A stretch of DNA of 64,000 nt from Leucobacter sp. Ag1. Lineage in GTDB: Bacteria > Actinomycetota > Actinomycetes > Actinomycetales > Microbacteriaceae. The notes beneath the pieces were generated by a model. The model worked only from the letters and a program-made list of their open reading frames with translations, had not been told where the DNA came from and ran no database searches. The stretch lies in contig NZ_LAYO01000108.1 of the NCBI RefSeq assembly GCF_000980875.1, forward strand, positions 56,976 to 120,975. Direction: 5' to 3'. Position 1 is the first letter of the stretch. Each line of letters begins with the position of its first letter. This document shows positions 24,763-33,314 of the stretch, piece by piece. The position numbers and the translations under genes are program-made.

Positions 24763-25743
24763 GTGACCGACCGCGCCGAGGCCGACAAACGGCCGTTCTA
24801 CGACTCGGAGCCCATCGAGGCCATCCGGCTCAAGCACCCCGGGCGGATCATCCTCGCCGCCGTGCTGGTGATCATCGTCGGACTGTTCCTGTTCGACGCG
24901 TTCACCACGCGCGGCGGCCCCAAGGGCTACAACTGGCCCGAGGTCGCGAAGTACGTCTTCGACGTCCGCGTGATCCAGGCCGTCGGGTACACGCTGCTGC
25001 TCACCGTGTACTCGATGATCATCGCGATCGTGCTGGGCGTGCTGCTCGCCGTCATGCGGCTCTCGCCCAACCCCGTGGTCAAGGCGGTCGCGTGGGTCTA
25101 CCTCTGGCTGTTCCGCGGCACCCCGGTGTATGTGCAGCTCGTGTTCTGGGGTCTCGTCGGGACCATCTACCAGCAGATCACGATCGGCAGCTTCTCGCTC
25201 AACGTGCAGGACCTGCTGCCCGCCTTCGCCCTCGCCGTGATCGGCCTCGCGCTCAACGAGTCGGCCTACATGGCCGAGATCGTGCGCGCCGGCCTGCTCT
25301 CGGTCGACAAGGGCCAGGACGAGGCCGCGACCGCGCTCGGCCTCGGCTGGTGGCACACCATGACCCGCGTCGTCCTGCCGCAGGCCATGCGCGTGATCAT
25401 CCCGCCGACCGGCAACGAAGTGATCTCCATGCTGAAGACCACCTCGCTCGTCGTCGCCGTGCCGTTCTCGCTCGAGCTGTACACCCGCACGCGCGACATC
25501 TCGGCCGTCACCTACAAGCCGATCCCCATGCTGATCGTCGCGTCGATCTGGTACCTCGCGGTCACCTCGATCCTCATGGTCGGCCAGTACTACCTCGAGC
25601 GGCACTTCGCCCGCGGCGTCGGGCAGCGCCCCGACGTCATGAAGCCGACCGTCGAAACCGCGGCCGTCGGCGTCATCACCGCCGAGGAAGCGAAGCTCGC
25701 GGCGATCAGGAACGAGACCGATGCGAAGGGAGGCGAACGATGA
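24763..25743 (+). CDS. Polar amino acid ABC importer permease (HisM/GlnP type)
   Basis: A 326-residue permease starting with GTG two bases after the binding-protein stop. It has an N-terminal hydrophilic segment, then about six helices; the conserved coupling loop reads [29 protein letters not shown], and [11 protein letters not shown] lies ahead of it. Helices start near residues 30, 70 and 100. The C-terminal 45 residues after the last helix are hydrophilic and acidic, somewhat longer than usual. One permease gene implies a homodimer. The stop overlaps the ATPase start by four bases. Confidence 0.93.
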   Translation: MTDRAEADKRPFYDSEPIEAIRLKHPGRIILAAVLVIIVGLFLFDAFTTRGGPKGYNWPEVAKYVFDVRVIQAVGYTLLLTVYSMIIAIVLGVLLAVMRLSPNPVVKAVAWVYLWLFRGTPVYVQLVFWGLVGTIYQQITIGSFSLNVQDLLPAFALAVIGLALNESAYMAEIVRAGLLSVDKGQDEAATALGLGWWHTMTRVVLPQAMRVIIPPTGNEVISMLKTTSLVVAVPFSLELYTRTRDISAVTYKPIPMLIVASIWYLAVTSILMVGQYYLERHFARGVGQRPDVMKPTVETAAVGVITAEEAKLAAIRNETDAKGGER

Positions 25744-26519
25744 CCGCTCAGACCAGCACCGTGCCCATGGTGAAGGCCGAAGGCGTCTCGAAGGCGTACG
25801 GCTCCAACCTCGTGCTCAAGTCCATCTCCCTCGAAGTGCAGAAGGGCGAAGTGCTCTGCCTCGTCGGCCCGTCCGGCTCCGGCAAATCCACCTTCCTGCG
25901 CTGCATCAACCACCTCGAGACGGTCAACTCCGGCCGCCTCTCCGTCGACGGCGAACTCGTCGGCTACCGGCAGGACAGCGACAAGCTGTACGAGATGCAC
26001 CCCAAGGAAGCAGCGAAGCAGCGCCGCGACATCGGCATGGTGTTCCAGCGCTTCAACCTGTTCCCGCACATGACCGCCCTCGAGAACGTCATGATCGCGC
26101 CCACCCTGCTCAAGAAGGGCAACAAGGCGCAGCTCAAGGCGCGGGCCATGGAACTGCTCGCCCGCGTCGGCCTCGCCGAACGCTACGACTACTACCCGGC
26201 GCACCTGTCGGGCGGTCAGCAGCAGCGCGTCGCCATCGCACGAGCCCTCGCCATGGAGCCCAAGCTCATGCTGTTCGACGAGCCCACCTCGGCGCTCGAC
26301 CCCGAACTCGTCGGCGAAGTGCTCGACGTGATGAAGGGCCTCGCCGAGAGCGGCATGACCATGGTCGTCGTGACGCACGAGATGGGCTTCGCCCGCGAAG
26401 TCGCCGACACGCTCGTGTTCATGGACGGCGGCGTGGTCGTCGAATCCGGCGACCCCGTCGAAGTGCTCACCAACCCGCAGCGGGAGCGCACCAAGGCGTT
26501 CCTCTCGAAGGTGCTGTAG
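25740..26519 (+). CDS. Polar amino acid ABC importer ATP-binding protein (GlnQ/HisP type)
   Basis: A 259-residue ATPase: Walker A GPSGSGKS (43-50), Q-loop [19 protein letters not shown], signature LSGGQQQR, Walker [15 protein letters not shown] and the His switch VVTHEMGFA. The QRFNLFPH stretch is diagnostic of the polar amino acid class. ATG at 25740-25742 overlaps the permease stop. It ends the operon; a large inverted repeat begins nine bases after the stop. Confidence 0.94.
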   Translation: MTAQTSTVPMVKAEGVSKAYGSNLVLKSISLEVQKGEVLCLVGPSGSGKSTFLRCINHLETVNSGRLSVDGELVGYRQDSDKLYEMHPKEAAKQRRDIGMVFQRFNLFPHMTALENVMIAPTLLKKGNKAQLKARAMELLARVGLAERYDYYPAHLSGGQQQRVAIARALAMEPKLMLFDEPTSALDPELVGEVLDVMKGLAESGMTMVVVTHEMGFAREVADTLVFMDGGVVVESGDPVEVLTNPQRERTKAFLSKVL

Positions 26520-26528
26520 AACTCGTTC

Positions 26529-26646
26529 GCGCCCGTCGGTGCCGGAATTGCGTGGGCCTGCAGAGCAGGGGACCCCGGCGTGTCTTCGCTTCGCTCGACA
26601 CGCCAACCCTGATGCAGGCCCACGCAATTCCGGCACCGACGGGCGC
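26529..26646. repeat. 118-base element with perfect 34-base inverted arms
   Basis: Arms at 26529-26562 and 26613-26646 are perfectly complementary; the 50-base centre contains a second hairpin, GGCGTGTC paired with GACACGCC around a 12-base loop. It lies between two genes on the same strand, so it could stop the amino acid importer transcript, but the nested architecture and length exceed an ordinary terminator. No coding potential is evident. Confidence 0.75.
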
Positions 26647-26702
26647 TTCCGTGTGTTCAGCGCCTTGCTCGATCCACCGCTGAGGGTCGATAGGGTGAGG
26701 CC

Positions 26703-27470
26703 ATGAGCGAGCTCCCGACCCTCGACAGCCTGTTCGGACTCGGCGGGCGCACCGCCCTCGTCACCGGCGGCAGCTCCGGCATCGGGAAGGCCATCGCCCG
26801 GGCGCTCGCCGGCGCCGGCGCCCACGTGCGGATCGCGGCCCGCACCGAGGCCGCGATCGCCGAGACCGTCGCCGGGATCCGCGATGGCGGCGGCAGCGCC
26901 GATGGGATCCCCGCCGACCTCGGCAGCCGCGCCGGCGCACACGCGCTCGCGGACGCCGCGGGCGACATCGACATCCTCGTGAACAGCGCCGGGATCAACC
27001 TGCGTCCGCCGTTCGGCGACCTCACCGAAGCCGAATGGGACGCCACCATGGCGGTCAACCTCGACGCGGCGTTCGTGCTCGGGCAGCGCCTCATCCCCGG
27101 CATGGCCGAGCGCGGCTACGGCCGGGTGATCCACATCAGCTCGCAGCAGGCCCAGCGCCCCTTCGCGAACAGCGGCGCCTACGGCGTCTCGAAAGCGGCG
27201 ATCGAAGCGCTCGCCCGCTCCCAGGCCGAAGCCTGGTCGTCGCGCGGCGTGACCGCGAACGCACTCGTGCCCGGCTTCGTGCAGACCCCGCTGAACCGGC
27301 GCCTCAGCGCCGACCCCGACACGGTCGCGGCGCTCGCCGCGCGCACGCTCGTCGGCCGCAACGGCGAACCCGAGGACTTCGGCGGGGCGGCCGTGCTGCT
27401 CGCCTCAGCCGCGTCGGCCTACATCACGGGCCAGTCGATCGCCGTCGACGGCGGATTCTCGACGCACTGA
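26703..27470 (+). CDS. SDR-family oxidoreductase (gluconate 5-dehydrogenase-like)
   Basis: A 255-residue short-chain dehydrogenase: cofactor motif TGGSSGIG near residues 21-28, NSAG, active-site Ser in HISSQQ and the YGVSK pair (Tyr and Lys), then PGFVQTPL and the C-terminal ITGQSIAVDGG of the classical family. The arrangement resembles gluconate 5-dehydrogenases and 2-deoxygluconate dehydrogenases. The ATG is six bases after a TAGGGT box, suggesting a leaderless transcript. It stands alone and converges on tagD, 18 bases away. The true substrate is unknown. Confidence 0.88.
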   Translation: MSELPTLDSLFGLGGRTALVTGGSSGIGKAIARALAGAGAHVRIAARTEAAIAETVAGIRDGGGSADGIPADLGSRAGAHALADAAGDIDILVNSAGINLRPPFGDLTEAEWDATMAVNLDAAFVLGQRLIPGMAERGYGRVIHISSQQAQRPFANSGAYGVSKAAIEALARSQAEAWSSRGVTANALVPGFVQTPLNRRLSADPDTVAALAARTLVGRNGEPEDFGGAAVLLASAASAYITGQSIAVDGGFSTH

Positions 27471-27488
27471 GCGCCGGGCGCCGGAACG

Positions 27489-27887
27489 CTACGCGCCCTC
27501 GCCGAGGTCGTTCTTGATCTTGGTGGTCGAGACGCCCTCGGTGCGGTCGAGGTAGACGACCTCGCAGTAGTCGCGCAGGATCTCGAAGCGGGGGTCGCCC
27601 TCCCAGTCGCCGCCCATCACCACGGTGTCGATCTCGTACTTCTGCACGTCGCGGATCTTCTGATCCCACGCCTGCTCGGGGATCACGAGATCGACGTAGC
27701 GCACGGCCTCGAGCATGTTCTTGCGCGTCTCGAAGTCGTGGTAGGTCTTCTTGCCCTTGCCCGCGTTGAACTCCTCGGTGGACGCGGCCACGACGAGGTA
27801 GTCGCCGAGCGATCGCGCGCGACGCAGCAGACGGATGTGTCCCCAGTGCAGCAGGTCGAACGTGCCGTAGGTCAGGATCCGCTTCAC
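27489..27887 (-). CDS. tagD: Glycerol-3-phosphate cytidylyltransferase
   Basis: A 132-residue enzyme joining CTP and sn-glycerol 3-phosphate to CDP-glycerol, the precursor of poly(glycerol-phosphate) wall polymers. The HxGH motif is present (GTFDLLHWGHIRLL, His14 and His17), followed by RKNMLEAVRYVD, GGDWEGD and the RTEGVSTTKI signature. Length matches TagD. GGAGATC stands before the ATG. No other teichoic acid gene is in the window, so its partners are elsewhere. Some TagD-like proteins act on other polyol phosphates. Confidence 0.93.
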   Translation of the reverse strand: MKRILTYGTFDLLHWGHIRLLRRARSLGDYLVVAASTEEFNAGKGKKTYHDFETRKNMLEAVRYVDLVIPEQAWDQKIRDVQKYEIDTVVMGGDWEGDPRFEILRDYCEVVYLDRTEGVSTTKIKNDLGEGA

Positions 27888-28054
27888 GGGATCTCCTTCC
27901 GTCTGGGTGGGCGGGTTCCCCCGAATGCTAGTACAGATGAGGTGCCCCGACGGGGTCGGGACGGCGCACGCCCTGTTGCCGCGCAGCCGCGCGGCGTACG
28001 CTGGGAGGCAGTCGGAAGGAGTCCCGCCGAGGCGGGATCCGGAGGGAGGACACC

Positions 28055-28222
28055 ATGAGCGGCGTCGAACGCACGGACCTGGGACGCGACCTCGAGTCGG
28101 ATCCCGCGCACAACGTGGATCCGGGACGCGACTGGGCGGACGAGGGCGGAGCGACCTCGGAGGGGCCCGCCACGCACGAGGAGTCGGGCCACCCGCACCA
28201 CGAGGAAGCCGAGGAGGCCTAG
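28055..28222 (+). CDS. Small acidic protein of unknown function
   Basis: A 55-residue frame rich in Asp, Glu, Gly and His, without hydrophobic core, ending PHHEEAEEA; probably disordered. It has a strong ribosome site (GGAGGGAGG five bases before the ATG) and, just upstream, a TCCCGC/GCGGGA hairpin with a CGAG loop (28022-28037). No family recognised. The stop TAG lies in a CTAG (28219-28222) that also holds the stop of the convergent GNAT gene. The ribosome site and biased composition favour a real gene. Confidence 0.6.
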   Translation: MSGVERTDLGRDLESDPAHNVDPGRDWADEGGATSEGPATHEESGHPHHEEAEEA

Positions 28223-28683
28223 GCGCGAGCCGGCTTCAGATCGTAGGTGACCCAGGGCGTCTGCGTCGCCTCGCGGTCGTAGACGCGGCGCGCGGTCTCG
28301 TTGTCCGCGGCCGTGATCCAGCGCACCAGCACGGCGTCCTCGTCGCGGGCGATCTCGGCGAGGCGGTGCAGCAGCGCCGTGCCCGCACCCGTTCCGCGCG
28401 CATCGGGCGAGGTGAACAGGTCGTCGAGGTAGAGCGCGTACGCGCCGTCGATGGGGCGTGCGAAGCGGCGGAAGTGCGCGAGCGCGACCGGGCGGCCCTC
28501 GGACTCGGCGAGGAGCGCGCGGGTCTCGTGCGCATCGTCCATCAGCCAGGACCAGACGGTGTCGAACACCGCCGGGTCGTGCGGCTTCGCGTAGAAGTCG
28601 CGGTAGCCGCGGTAGAGCTCCTCCCACGCCTCGCGGTCCTGCGGGGTGAGGAAGCGGACGGTGGCTGCGCTGCGCTCGGTCAC
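28219..28683 (-). CDS. GNAT-family N-acetyltransferase
   Basis: A 154-residue acetyltransferase. The acetyl-CoA loop reads SPDARGTGAGTALL near residues 89-102, preceded by strands ALAHFRRFARP and YALYLDDLF, and followed by TAADNETARRVYDREA, as in small GNAT enzymes. Start is the GTG at 28681-28683, which overlaps the cupin stop by four bases, with GGAG ten bases upstream. The cupin and this enzyme form a two-gene operon. Substrate unknown. Confidence 0.87.
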   Translation of the reverse strand: MTERSAATVRFLTPQDREAWEELYRGYRDFYAKPHDPAVFDTVWSWLMDDAHETRALLAESEGRPVALAHFRRFARPIDGAYALYLDDLFTSPDARGTGAGTALLHRLAEIARDEDAVLVRWITAADNETARRVYDREATQTPWVTYDLKPARA

Positions 28684-28988
28684 GAGAGTCGCTCCGTTTC
28701 GACGAAGAGGACGGGGGAGGTGCTGCTGAGGTTGGTGAGCCGGTGCTCGGCGCCGGCCTCGCGGGCGTAGCTTCCGCCCGGCACCTGCTCGGCCTCGGTC
28801 GAGCTGCCGTCGGCGAAGTCGATGCGCACCCGGCCCGGGAGCAGGGGGACGACGACGTAGTCGAAGTCGTGCCGGTGCATGGGGATGTGCCCGCCCGGGT
28901 CGATGGTCCACTTCGTGACGCGGAACCGTTCGTTCTCGAACTGGACCTCGCTGTGGCTGCCCGACGGCTGTCCGCTGATGTCGCTCAT
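28680..28988 (-). CDS. Single-domain cupin protein
   Basis: A 102-residue beta-barrel protein. The first cupin motif, PGGHIPMHRHDFDYVVVPL, has His residues for metal binding; the second is degenerate (PGGSYAREAGAEHRLTNLS). Such small cupins bind metals or small ligands and may act as isomerases or dioxygenases, but nothing here decides. ATG at 28986-28988 is preceded by GAGGAGGCG. It heads a two-gene operon with the GNAT enzyme. Confidence 0.85.
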   Translation of the reverse strand: MSDISGQPSGSHSEVQFENERFRVTKWTIDPGGHIPMHRHDFDYVVVPLLPGRVRIDFADGSSTEAEQVPGGSYAREAGAEHRLTNLSSTSPVLFVETERLS

Positions 28989-29160
28989 GTCGCCTCCTCG
29001 CTCCGGTCAGCCTAGCCGCGGCCGCGCGCGGCGCGCATCCCGTCGGATCCCGCGCACCCGCCCGGATCCCGCGCGTCACGCGCGTGCGGTACGCTCGCCC
29101 ACGCGGCGGCAGGGTCGCTGCGAGGACCGCACGCGAGCGTGCACGCGCGAAGGAGGAGAC

Positions 29161-30231
29161 ATGGCGATCGTCGATGTCGGCGTCTACCGGGAGGGCCGGC
29201 GGCTCGACGGGGTCGAGTCCATCCCCGAGGCGCACGCCCACGCGAGTCTGCTGCCCGGCGCGTTCGCCTGGGTGGGGTTGCTGCGCCCGACGCCCGAGGA
29301 GCTGGCGCTCGTCGCCGAGACGTTCGGGCTGCACGCCCTCGCGGTCGAGGACGTCGCCACGGGCAAGCAGCGGCCGAAGGCGGAGTTCTACGGCGACGTG
29401 CTCTTCCTCGTGCTGCGCCCGGCCCGCTACCTCGACGCGGTCGAGGAGGTCGAGTTCGGCGAGCTGCACATGTTCGTGGGCGAGAACTTCGTGCTCACGA
29501 TCCGCCTGGCCGAGAACCCGTCGCTCGGCGAGGTGCGCCGGCGCATGGAGGACGAGCCCGAGCTGCTCTCGCTCGGTCCCGGGGCGGCGGCCTACGCGAT
29601 CCTCGACCGGGTGGTCGACGACTACGAGCCGGTCGTGCAGGGCCTGCAGAAGGACATCGACGAGATCGAGGACGAGCTGTTCAACGGCTCGGGCACGAGC
29701 GTCGCGCTCGCGCGACGCATCTACGAGCTCTCGGGCGAGGTGATCGCGTTCCAGCGGGCGACGGCACCGCTGCTCGGCCTCGTGCGCGACCTGCGGGCGC
29801 GCGAGGAGCGCCGCTCGGCGGGGATCCCGCTGTCGCCCGCTCCCGCGAGCGTCGCCGCGTGGGACGTGGAGCTGCGCCGCCACCTGCGCGACGTCGAGGA
29901 CCACCTGATCCGGATCGTGGAGTTCGCCGACGGGTTCCGCTACATGCTGCGCGACGCGCTGAGCGTGCACCTCGGCCTCGTCGGCCGGGAGCAGAACGAG
30001 CAGATGGCGCTCATGACCGAGGCCTCGGTGCGGCAGAGCGACCAGGCGAAGAAGATCTCGAGCTGGGCCGCCATCATCTTCGCGCCGTCGCTCGTCACGG
30101 GCATCTACGGCATGAACTTCGACCTGATGCCCGAGCTGCACTGGGCCTTCGGCTATCCGGCGGCGATCGGCCTCATGCTGGCCTTCGCGGGCTCGCTCTA
30201 CGTGATCTTCAAGAAGAAGGACTGGCTGTAG
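29161..30231 (+). CDS. CorA-like magnesium/cobalt channel protein
   Basis: A 356-residue protein with a large soluble N-terminal domain and two C-terminal helices; the signature YGMNF follows SLVTGI, and the tail FKKKDWL after the last helix is lysine-rich, as in CorA. GAAGGAGGAGAC precedes the ATG. Motifs LFNGS and the coiled region near residues 160-260 fit the pentamer stalk. It would allow Mg2+ (or Co2+/Ni2+) entry. The 3' end overlaps the convergent MFS gene by 23 bases. Confidence 0.92.
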   Translation: MAIVDVGVYREGRRLDGVESIPEAHAHASLLPGAFAWVGLLRPTPEELALVAETFGLHALAVEDVATGKQRPKAEFYGDVLFLVLRPARYLDAVEEVEFGELHMFVGENFVLTIRLAENPSLGEVRRRMEDEPELLSLGPGAAAYAILDRVVDDYEPVVQGLQKDIDEIEDELFNGSGTSVALARRIYELSGEVIAFQRATAPLLGLVRDLRAREERRSAGIPLSPAPASVAAWDVELRRHLRDVEDHLIRIVEFADGFRYMLRDALSVHLGLVGREQNEQMALMTEASVRQSDQAKKISSWAAIIFAPSLVTGIYGMNFDLMPELHWAFGYPAAIGLMLAFAGSLYVIFKKKDWL

Positions 30232-31423
30232 CGAGCGGCCCGGTCGCGGTCGCGGGATCCGACGCGCGCGCCGCGACGACGCCGAACGCGGCCTCGGCGA
30301 CGGCCGCGACGAGCAGGATGCTGAGGATCGCCGCCCACGTGAATCCCGACTGGGAGAGCAGGCCGAGCAGGAGCGGCCCGGTCGCGGCGACCGCGTAGCC
30401 GATGCCCTGGCTCAGCGCCGAGAAGGTGGCGGTGGCGGCCGCGCTCGGCGCGGTGAAGACGATGAGCGCGATCCCGAAGCCGAACGCGGCGCTCTGCGCG
30501 ATCCCGAGCACGGCGACCATGAGCGGCGCGAGGGCGAGCGGGGCGAACGCGAGCCCGGCGAGGCCCGCGGCCGACAGGATCGAGATCGTAGCGACGATCG
30601 GGACGCGCAGGCGGCGTCGCGACGCGAGGGTCGGGGCGATGAGCGACGCGGGCAGACCCGCGACGCTCATCCAGGCGAGCAGCAGGCCGGCGTTCGCGGG
30701 CGGCATGCCGCGATCGGCGGCGATGGTGGGCAGCCACGCGGTGAGCGAGAAGTAGATGAGGGCCTGCGCGCCGAAGAAGCCGGTGACGGACCAGATACCG
30801 CGGGCGCGCAGCACCGAGCGGAAGCGCTGCCGCTGGCGCGGTTCGGCGCTGCGTCCCGCGCGCAGACGCGATCCGAACGCGAGGGCGAGCCCGGTGGCGA
30901 TGAGGAGCGGCACGCCCCAGGCGGCGAGCGCCGGCCCGACCCGGTCGTCGAGCAGGTGCAGCACGGGCACCGAGAGCGCGGCGCCGGCGGCGGCGCTCAG
31001 CCCGAACGAGGTCGTGTAGATGCCGGTCCAGAAGCCGCCGCGGTGCGGCAGTGAGCGGCGGATGATCTGCGGGGCGAGGATGCCGAGCAGTGCGATCGCG
31101 GCGCCGACCACCACGGTGCCGAGGAAGAGGCCCGGTGCGGCGACGGGGCGCAGCAGCGTCGCGAGGGCCAGCGCGGCGAGCAGCACCGTGAGCGCGCGTT
31201 CGAGGCCGAGCCGCGAGACGAGCCAGGGGGCGAGCGGCGAGGCGAGGCCGAACAGGAGCACCGGGATCGCGCTCAGCACGGCGAGACCCGATGCGGGCAG
31301 GTGGTAGGCGCGGCCGATCTCGGCGAGCAGCGGCGAGACCGACGTGATGGGGAAGCGGACGCTGAGCCCGACTGCGAGGACGAGGGTGCCGGCGGCGAAG
31401 GCGTTCCGGGGGGAGCCCGTCAC
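30209..31423 (-). CDS. MFS transporter of the CynX/NimT type
   Basis: A 404-residue protein with 12 hydrophobic segments. The first helix region reads SVRFPITSVSPLLAEIGRAYHL, and LAPWLVSRLGLERAL carries the MFS motif A position between helices 2 and 3, as in cyanate/nitroimidazole transporters. Starts with GTG at 31421-31423, overlapping the FadR-type regulator stop. So regulator and transporter form one minus-strand operon, divergent from the amidohydrolase/ABC operon. The 3' end overlaps corA-like by 23 bases. Likely moves a small anionic or uncharged nitrogen compound; inferred only. Confidence 0.88.
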   Translation of the reverse strand: MTGSPRNAFAAGTLVLAVGLSVRFPITSVSPLLAEIGRAYHLPASGLAVLSAIPVLLFGLASPLAPWLVSRLGLERALTVLLAALALATLLRPVAAPGLFLGTVVVGAAIALLGILAPQIIRRSLPHRGGFWTGIYTTSFGLSAAAGAALSVPVLHLLDDRVGPALAAWGVPLLIATGLALAFGSRLRAGRSAEPRQRQRFRSVLRARGIWSVTGFFGAQALIYFSLTAWLPTIAADRGMPPANAGLLLAWMSVAGLPASLIAPTLASRRRLRVPIVATISILSAAGLAGLAFAPLALAPLMVAVLGIAQSAAFGFGIALIVFTAPSAAATATFSALSQGIGYAVAATGPLLLGLLSQSGFTWAAILSILLVAAVAEAAFGVVAARASDPATATGPLATASPSS

Positions 31424-32103
31424 GGGCGTTCGTCGAGCAGGCGCTCCTGCTGATCGAGCACGCCGAGGGCCGCGGTCTGGGCGGCCTCGGGATCCTGACC
31501 GGCGATCGCCCGGTACAGCGCCTCGTGCATGTCGGCGCGGTCGGGGTCGTCGCCGTGCGAGAGGCACGAGGCGTCGGCCACGGACTCGCGCAGGGATGCG
31601 TCGAAGCTCGCGTAGATGCTGGAGAGCAGCTGGTTGCCCGAGGCCTCGGCGATGGCGAGGTGGTAGGCGACGTCGTGCTCGGTGAATCCGGCGGTGTCGG
31701 CGCGCTCGATCGCGGTGCGGCGTGCCGAGAGGTGCGCGGCGAGCGCATCGAGCTGCTCGGGCGTGCGCGATGCGGCGGCCTCGCGCGCGGCGAGCGCGTC
31801 GAGCGCACGGCGCACGCGGATCACCTCGCGGCTGTCGGCGGTGTGGAGCGCGCGGCGCAGGGCGACCTGGGCCTCGTCGTCGGCGATGACGTAGGTGCCG
31901 TCGCCCTGCCGGGCCTCGAGCAGGCCGAGCTGCACGAGCGAGCGGACGCCTTCGCGGACGGAGGGTCTGCTGACGCCGAGCACCGCGGTGAGTTCGGCTT
32001 CGGAGGGGATGCGGGTGCCGATCGGCCAGGTGCCGTCGGTGATGGAGGCGCGGAGTTGGTCGACGACGGTGTCGACGAGGGAGCGGCGCTGAATCTGTTG
32101 CAC
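31420..32103 (-). CDS. FadR-subfamily GntR transcriptional regulator
   Basis: A 227-residue regulator. The winged helix RIPSEAELTAVLGVSRPSVREGVRSLVQLGL (about 33-63) is followed by an all-helical FCD ligand domain (FTEHDVAYHLAIAEASGNQLL, with metal-site-like Asp/His). Start is the GTG at 32101-32103, seven bases after AAGGA. It is divergent from the long amidohydrolase/dipeptide-type ABC operon and co-transcribed with the MFS transporter. It probably represses both until a metabolite of the pathway accumulates. GTCA-GA-TGAC (32147-32156) in the gap is a possible operator. Confidence 0.9.
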   Translation of the reverse strand: MQQIQRRSLVDTVVDQLRASITDGTWPIGTRIPSEAELTAVLGVSRPSVREGVRSLVQLGLLEARQGDGTYVIADDEAQVALRRALHTADSREVIRVRRALDALAAREAAASRTPEQLDALAAHLSARRTAIERADTAGFTEHDVAYHLAIAEASGNQLLSSIYASFDASLRESVADASCLSHGDDPDRADMHEALYRAIAGQDPEAAQTAALGVLDQQERLLDERP

Positions 32104-32113
32104 GTCTACATCC

Positions 32114-32156
32114 TTGCGTATCTGCCAAGAGGTATGGTTATCATATGTCAGATGAC
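32114..32156. promoter_or_regulatory. Divergent FadR/amidohydrolase promoter region
   Basis: An AT-rich patch in an otherwise GC-rich context, with TTGCGT (32114-32119), TATCAT (32139-32144 region), TATGAT on the minus strand, and GTCAGATGAC (32147-32156), whose outer GTCA/TGAC arms are inverted. Spacing does not fit a standard promoter exactly, so assignments are tentative. Confidence 0.35.
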
Positions 32157-32212
32157 TTGACGGGTCCACCCTCCCGTCCAGCGATCGGAACGAGAATCTC
32201 GAAGGAGCGATC

Positions 32213-33274
32213 TTGAATCCCGCGACCCCCGGCAGCCCGCTGCGCACCCCCGGCCTCGTCGATGCGCATATCCACCCCGACAAGAGCGCGTGGGGCGGAC
32301 CGTGGATGTCGCGCCGCCCGGCGACGACGCTCGTCGACCTCATCGACAACGACCGCGCGACCCAGTTCGCCTACACGCGGAGCGTCGAGGAACGCGCCTT
32401 CGCTCTGCTCTCGAACGCGCTGACGAACGGCACCCTCGCGATGCGCGCGCACGTCGACGTGTCGAGCGAGCTCGGCACCGCGAACGTCGAGGGCGTGCGC
32501 GCCGCGGCCGAGCGGCTGCCCGGACTCGACGTGCAGATCGTCGCGTTCCCGCAGTTCGGCCTGCTCACGAACCCGGGCACCCTCGAGGTCATGGCGGCCG
32601 CGCTCGACAGCGGGGCCGACCTCGTCGGCGGCATCGATCCCGGCGGGCTCGAGGGCGACCTGCACGGCCACCTCGACGCGGTCTTCGGGCTCGCGGATCG
32701 CGCGGGCCGAGACATCGACATCCACCTGCACGACGGCGGCGAGGACGGGCTCGCCCAGATCCGAGAGATCGCCCGGCGCACCGTCGCGGGCGGACGCCAG
32801 GGTCGCGTGACCATCGGGCACGCCTTCGCGCTCTGCGACGGATCGCTGCCGAGCCTCGACGAGACGCTCGACATCGTCGCCGACGCGGGCATCTGGATCG
32901 CCACGTGCGCGCTCGGCCCCGATCCCGTGCCCGACATCGACCGCTTCGAGCAGCACGGCGTGCGCCTCGTCGCGGGCTCGGACGGCGTGCGCGACTCGTG
33001 GAGCCCCTTCGGCACCGGCAGCATGGTCGACCGCGCGCACCTGCTCGCGTACCGCACGGGCGCGATCACCGACGCCGAACTGGAGCGGGCCTTCCGCATC
33101 GCCTCGACCGCGGGCGGCGAGATGCTCGGCATCGACGACATCGCGAACTGGGCCGGCCCGGAATCGGGTTCGGGCCTCGAATTCGACGCCGAGAACATCG
33201 CCCAGCTCGTCACCGACCGCCCGGCGCCGACGCGGGTGCTCCGCGACGGTCGCGACGTCCGACCGGCCGGCTGA
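32213..33274 (+). CDS. Cytosine-deaminase-like amidohydrolase, short N-terminus
   Basis: A 353-residue metal-dependent hydrolase. TPGLVDAHIHPDKS near residues 12-25 supplies the HxH ligands; IDIHLHDGGE another His; VTIGHAFAL the next; and AGSDGVRDSWSPFG the Asp, the order seen in cytosine deaminase-type enzymes. TTG start with GAAGGAG five bases upstream. The usual N-terminal beta-sandwich strands that precede the barrel are missing: only about a dozen residues precede the HxH. First gene of the large plus-strand operon. Acts on a cyclic amide or aminopyrimidine-like substrate by family. Confidence 0.86.
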   Translation: MNPATPGSPLRTPGLVDAHIHPDKSAWGGPWMSRRPATTLVDLIDNDRATQFAYTRSVEERAFALLSNALTNGTLAMRAHVDVSSELGTANVEGVRAAAERLPGLDVQIVAFPQFGLLTNPGTLEVMAAALDSGADLVGGIDPGGLEGDLHGHLDAVFGLADRAGRDIDIHLHDGGEDGLAQIREIARRTVAGGRQGRVTIGHAFALCDGSLPSLDETLDIVADAGIWIATCALGPDPVPDIDRFEQHGVRLVAGSDGVRDSWSPFGTGSMVDRAHLLAYRTGAITDAELERAFRIASTAGGEMLGIDDIANWAGPESGSGLEFDAENIAQLVTDRPAPTRVLRDGRDVRPAG

Positions 33275-33314
33275 TCCCCGCCGACCCCAGCTCAGGAACA
33301 AAGGAGTTTCTCGC

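Noticed and set aside
26529..26646. Terminal inverted repeats of an insertion sequence
   Set aside because: The enclosed 50 bases have no coding capacity, and no flanking target-site duplication is apparent.
27888..29160. tRNA or small RNA genes in the region between tagD and the CorA-like gene
   Set aside because: No cloverleaf arms or CCA-like end seen; the stretch is explained by the small protein, GNAT and cupin genes.
30209..30231. A frameshift at the MFS/CorA junction because the genes overlap
   Set aside because: Both proteins end in plausible hydrophilic tails and both frames are intact; a 23-base convergent overlap is acceptable.
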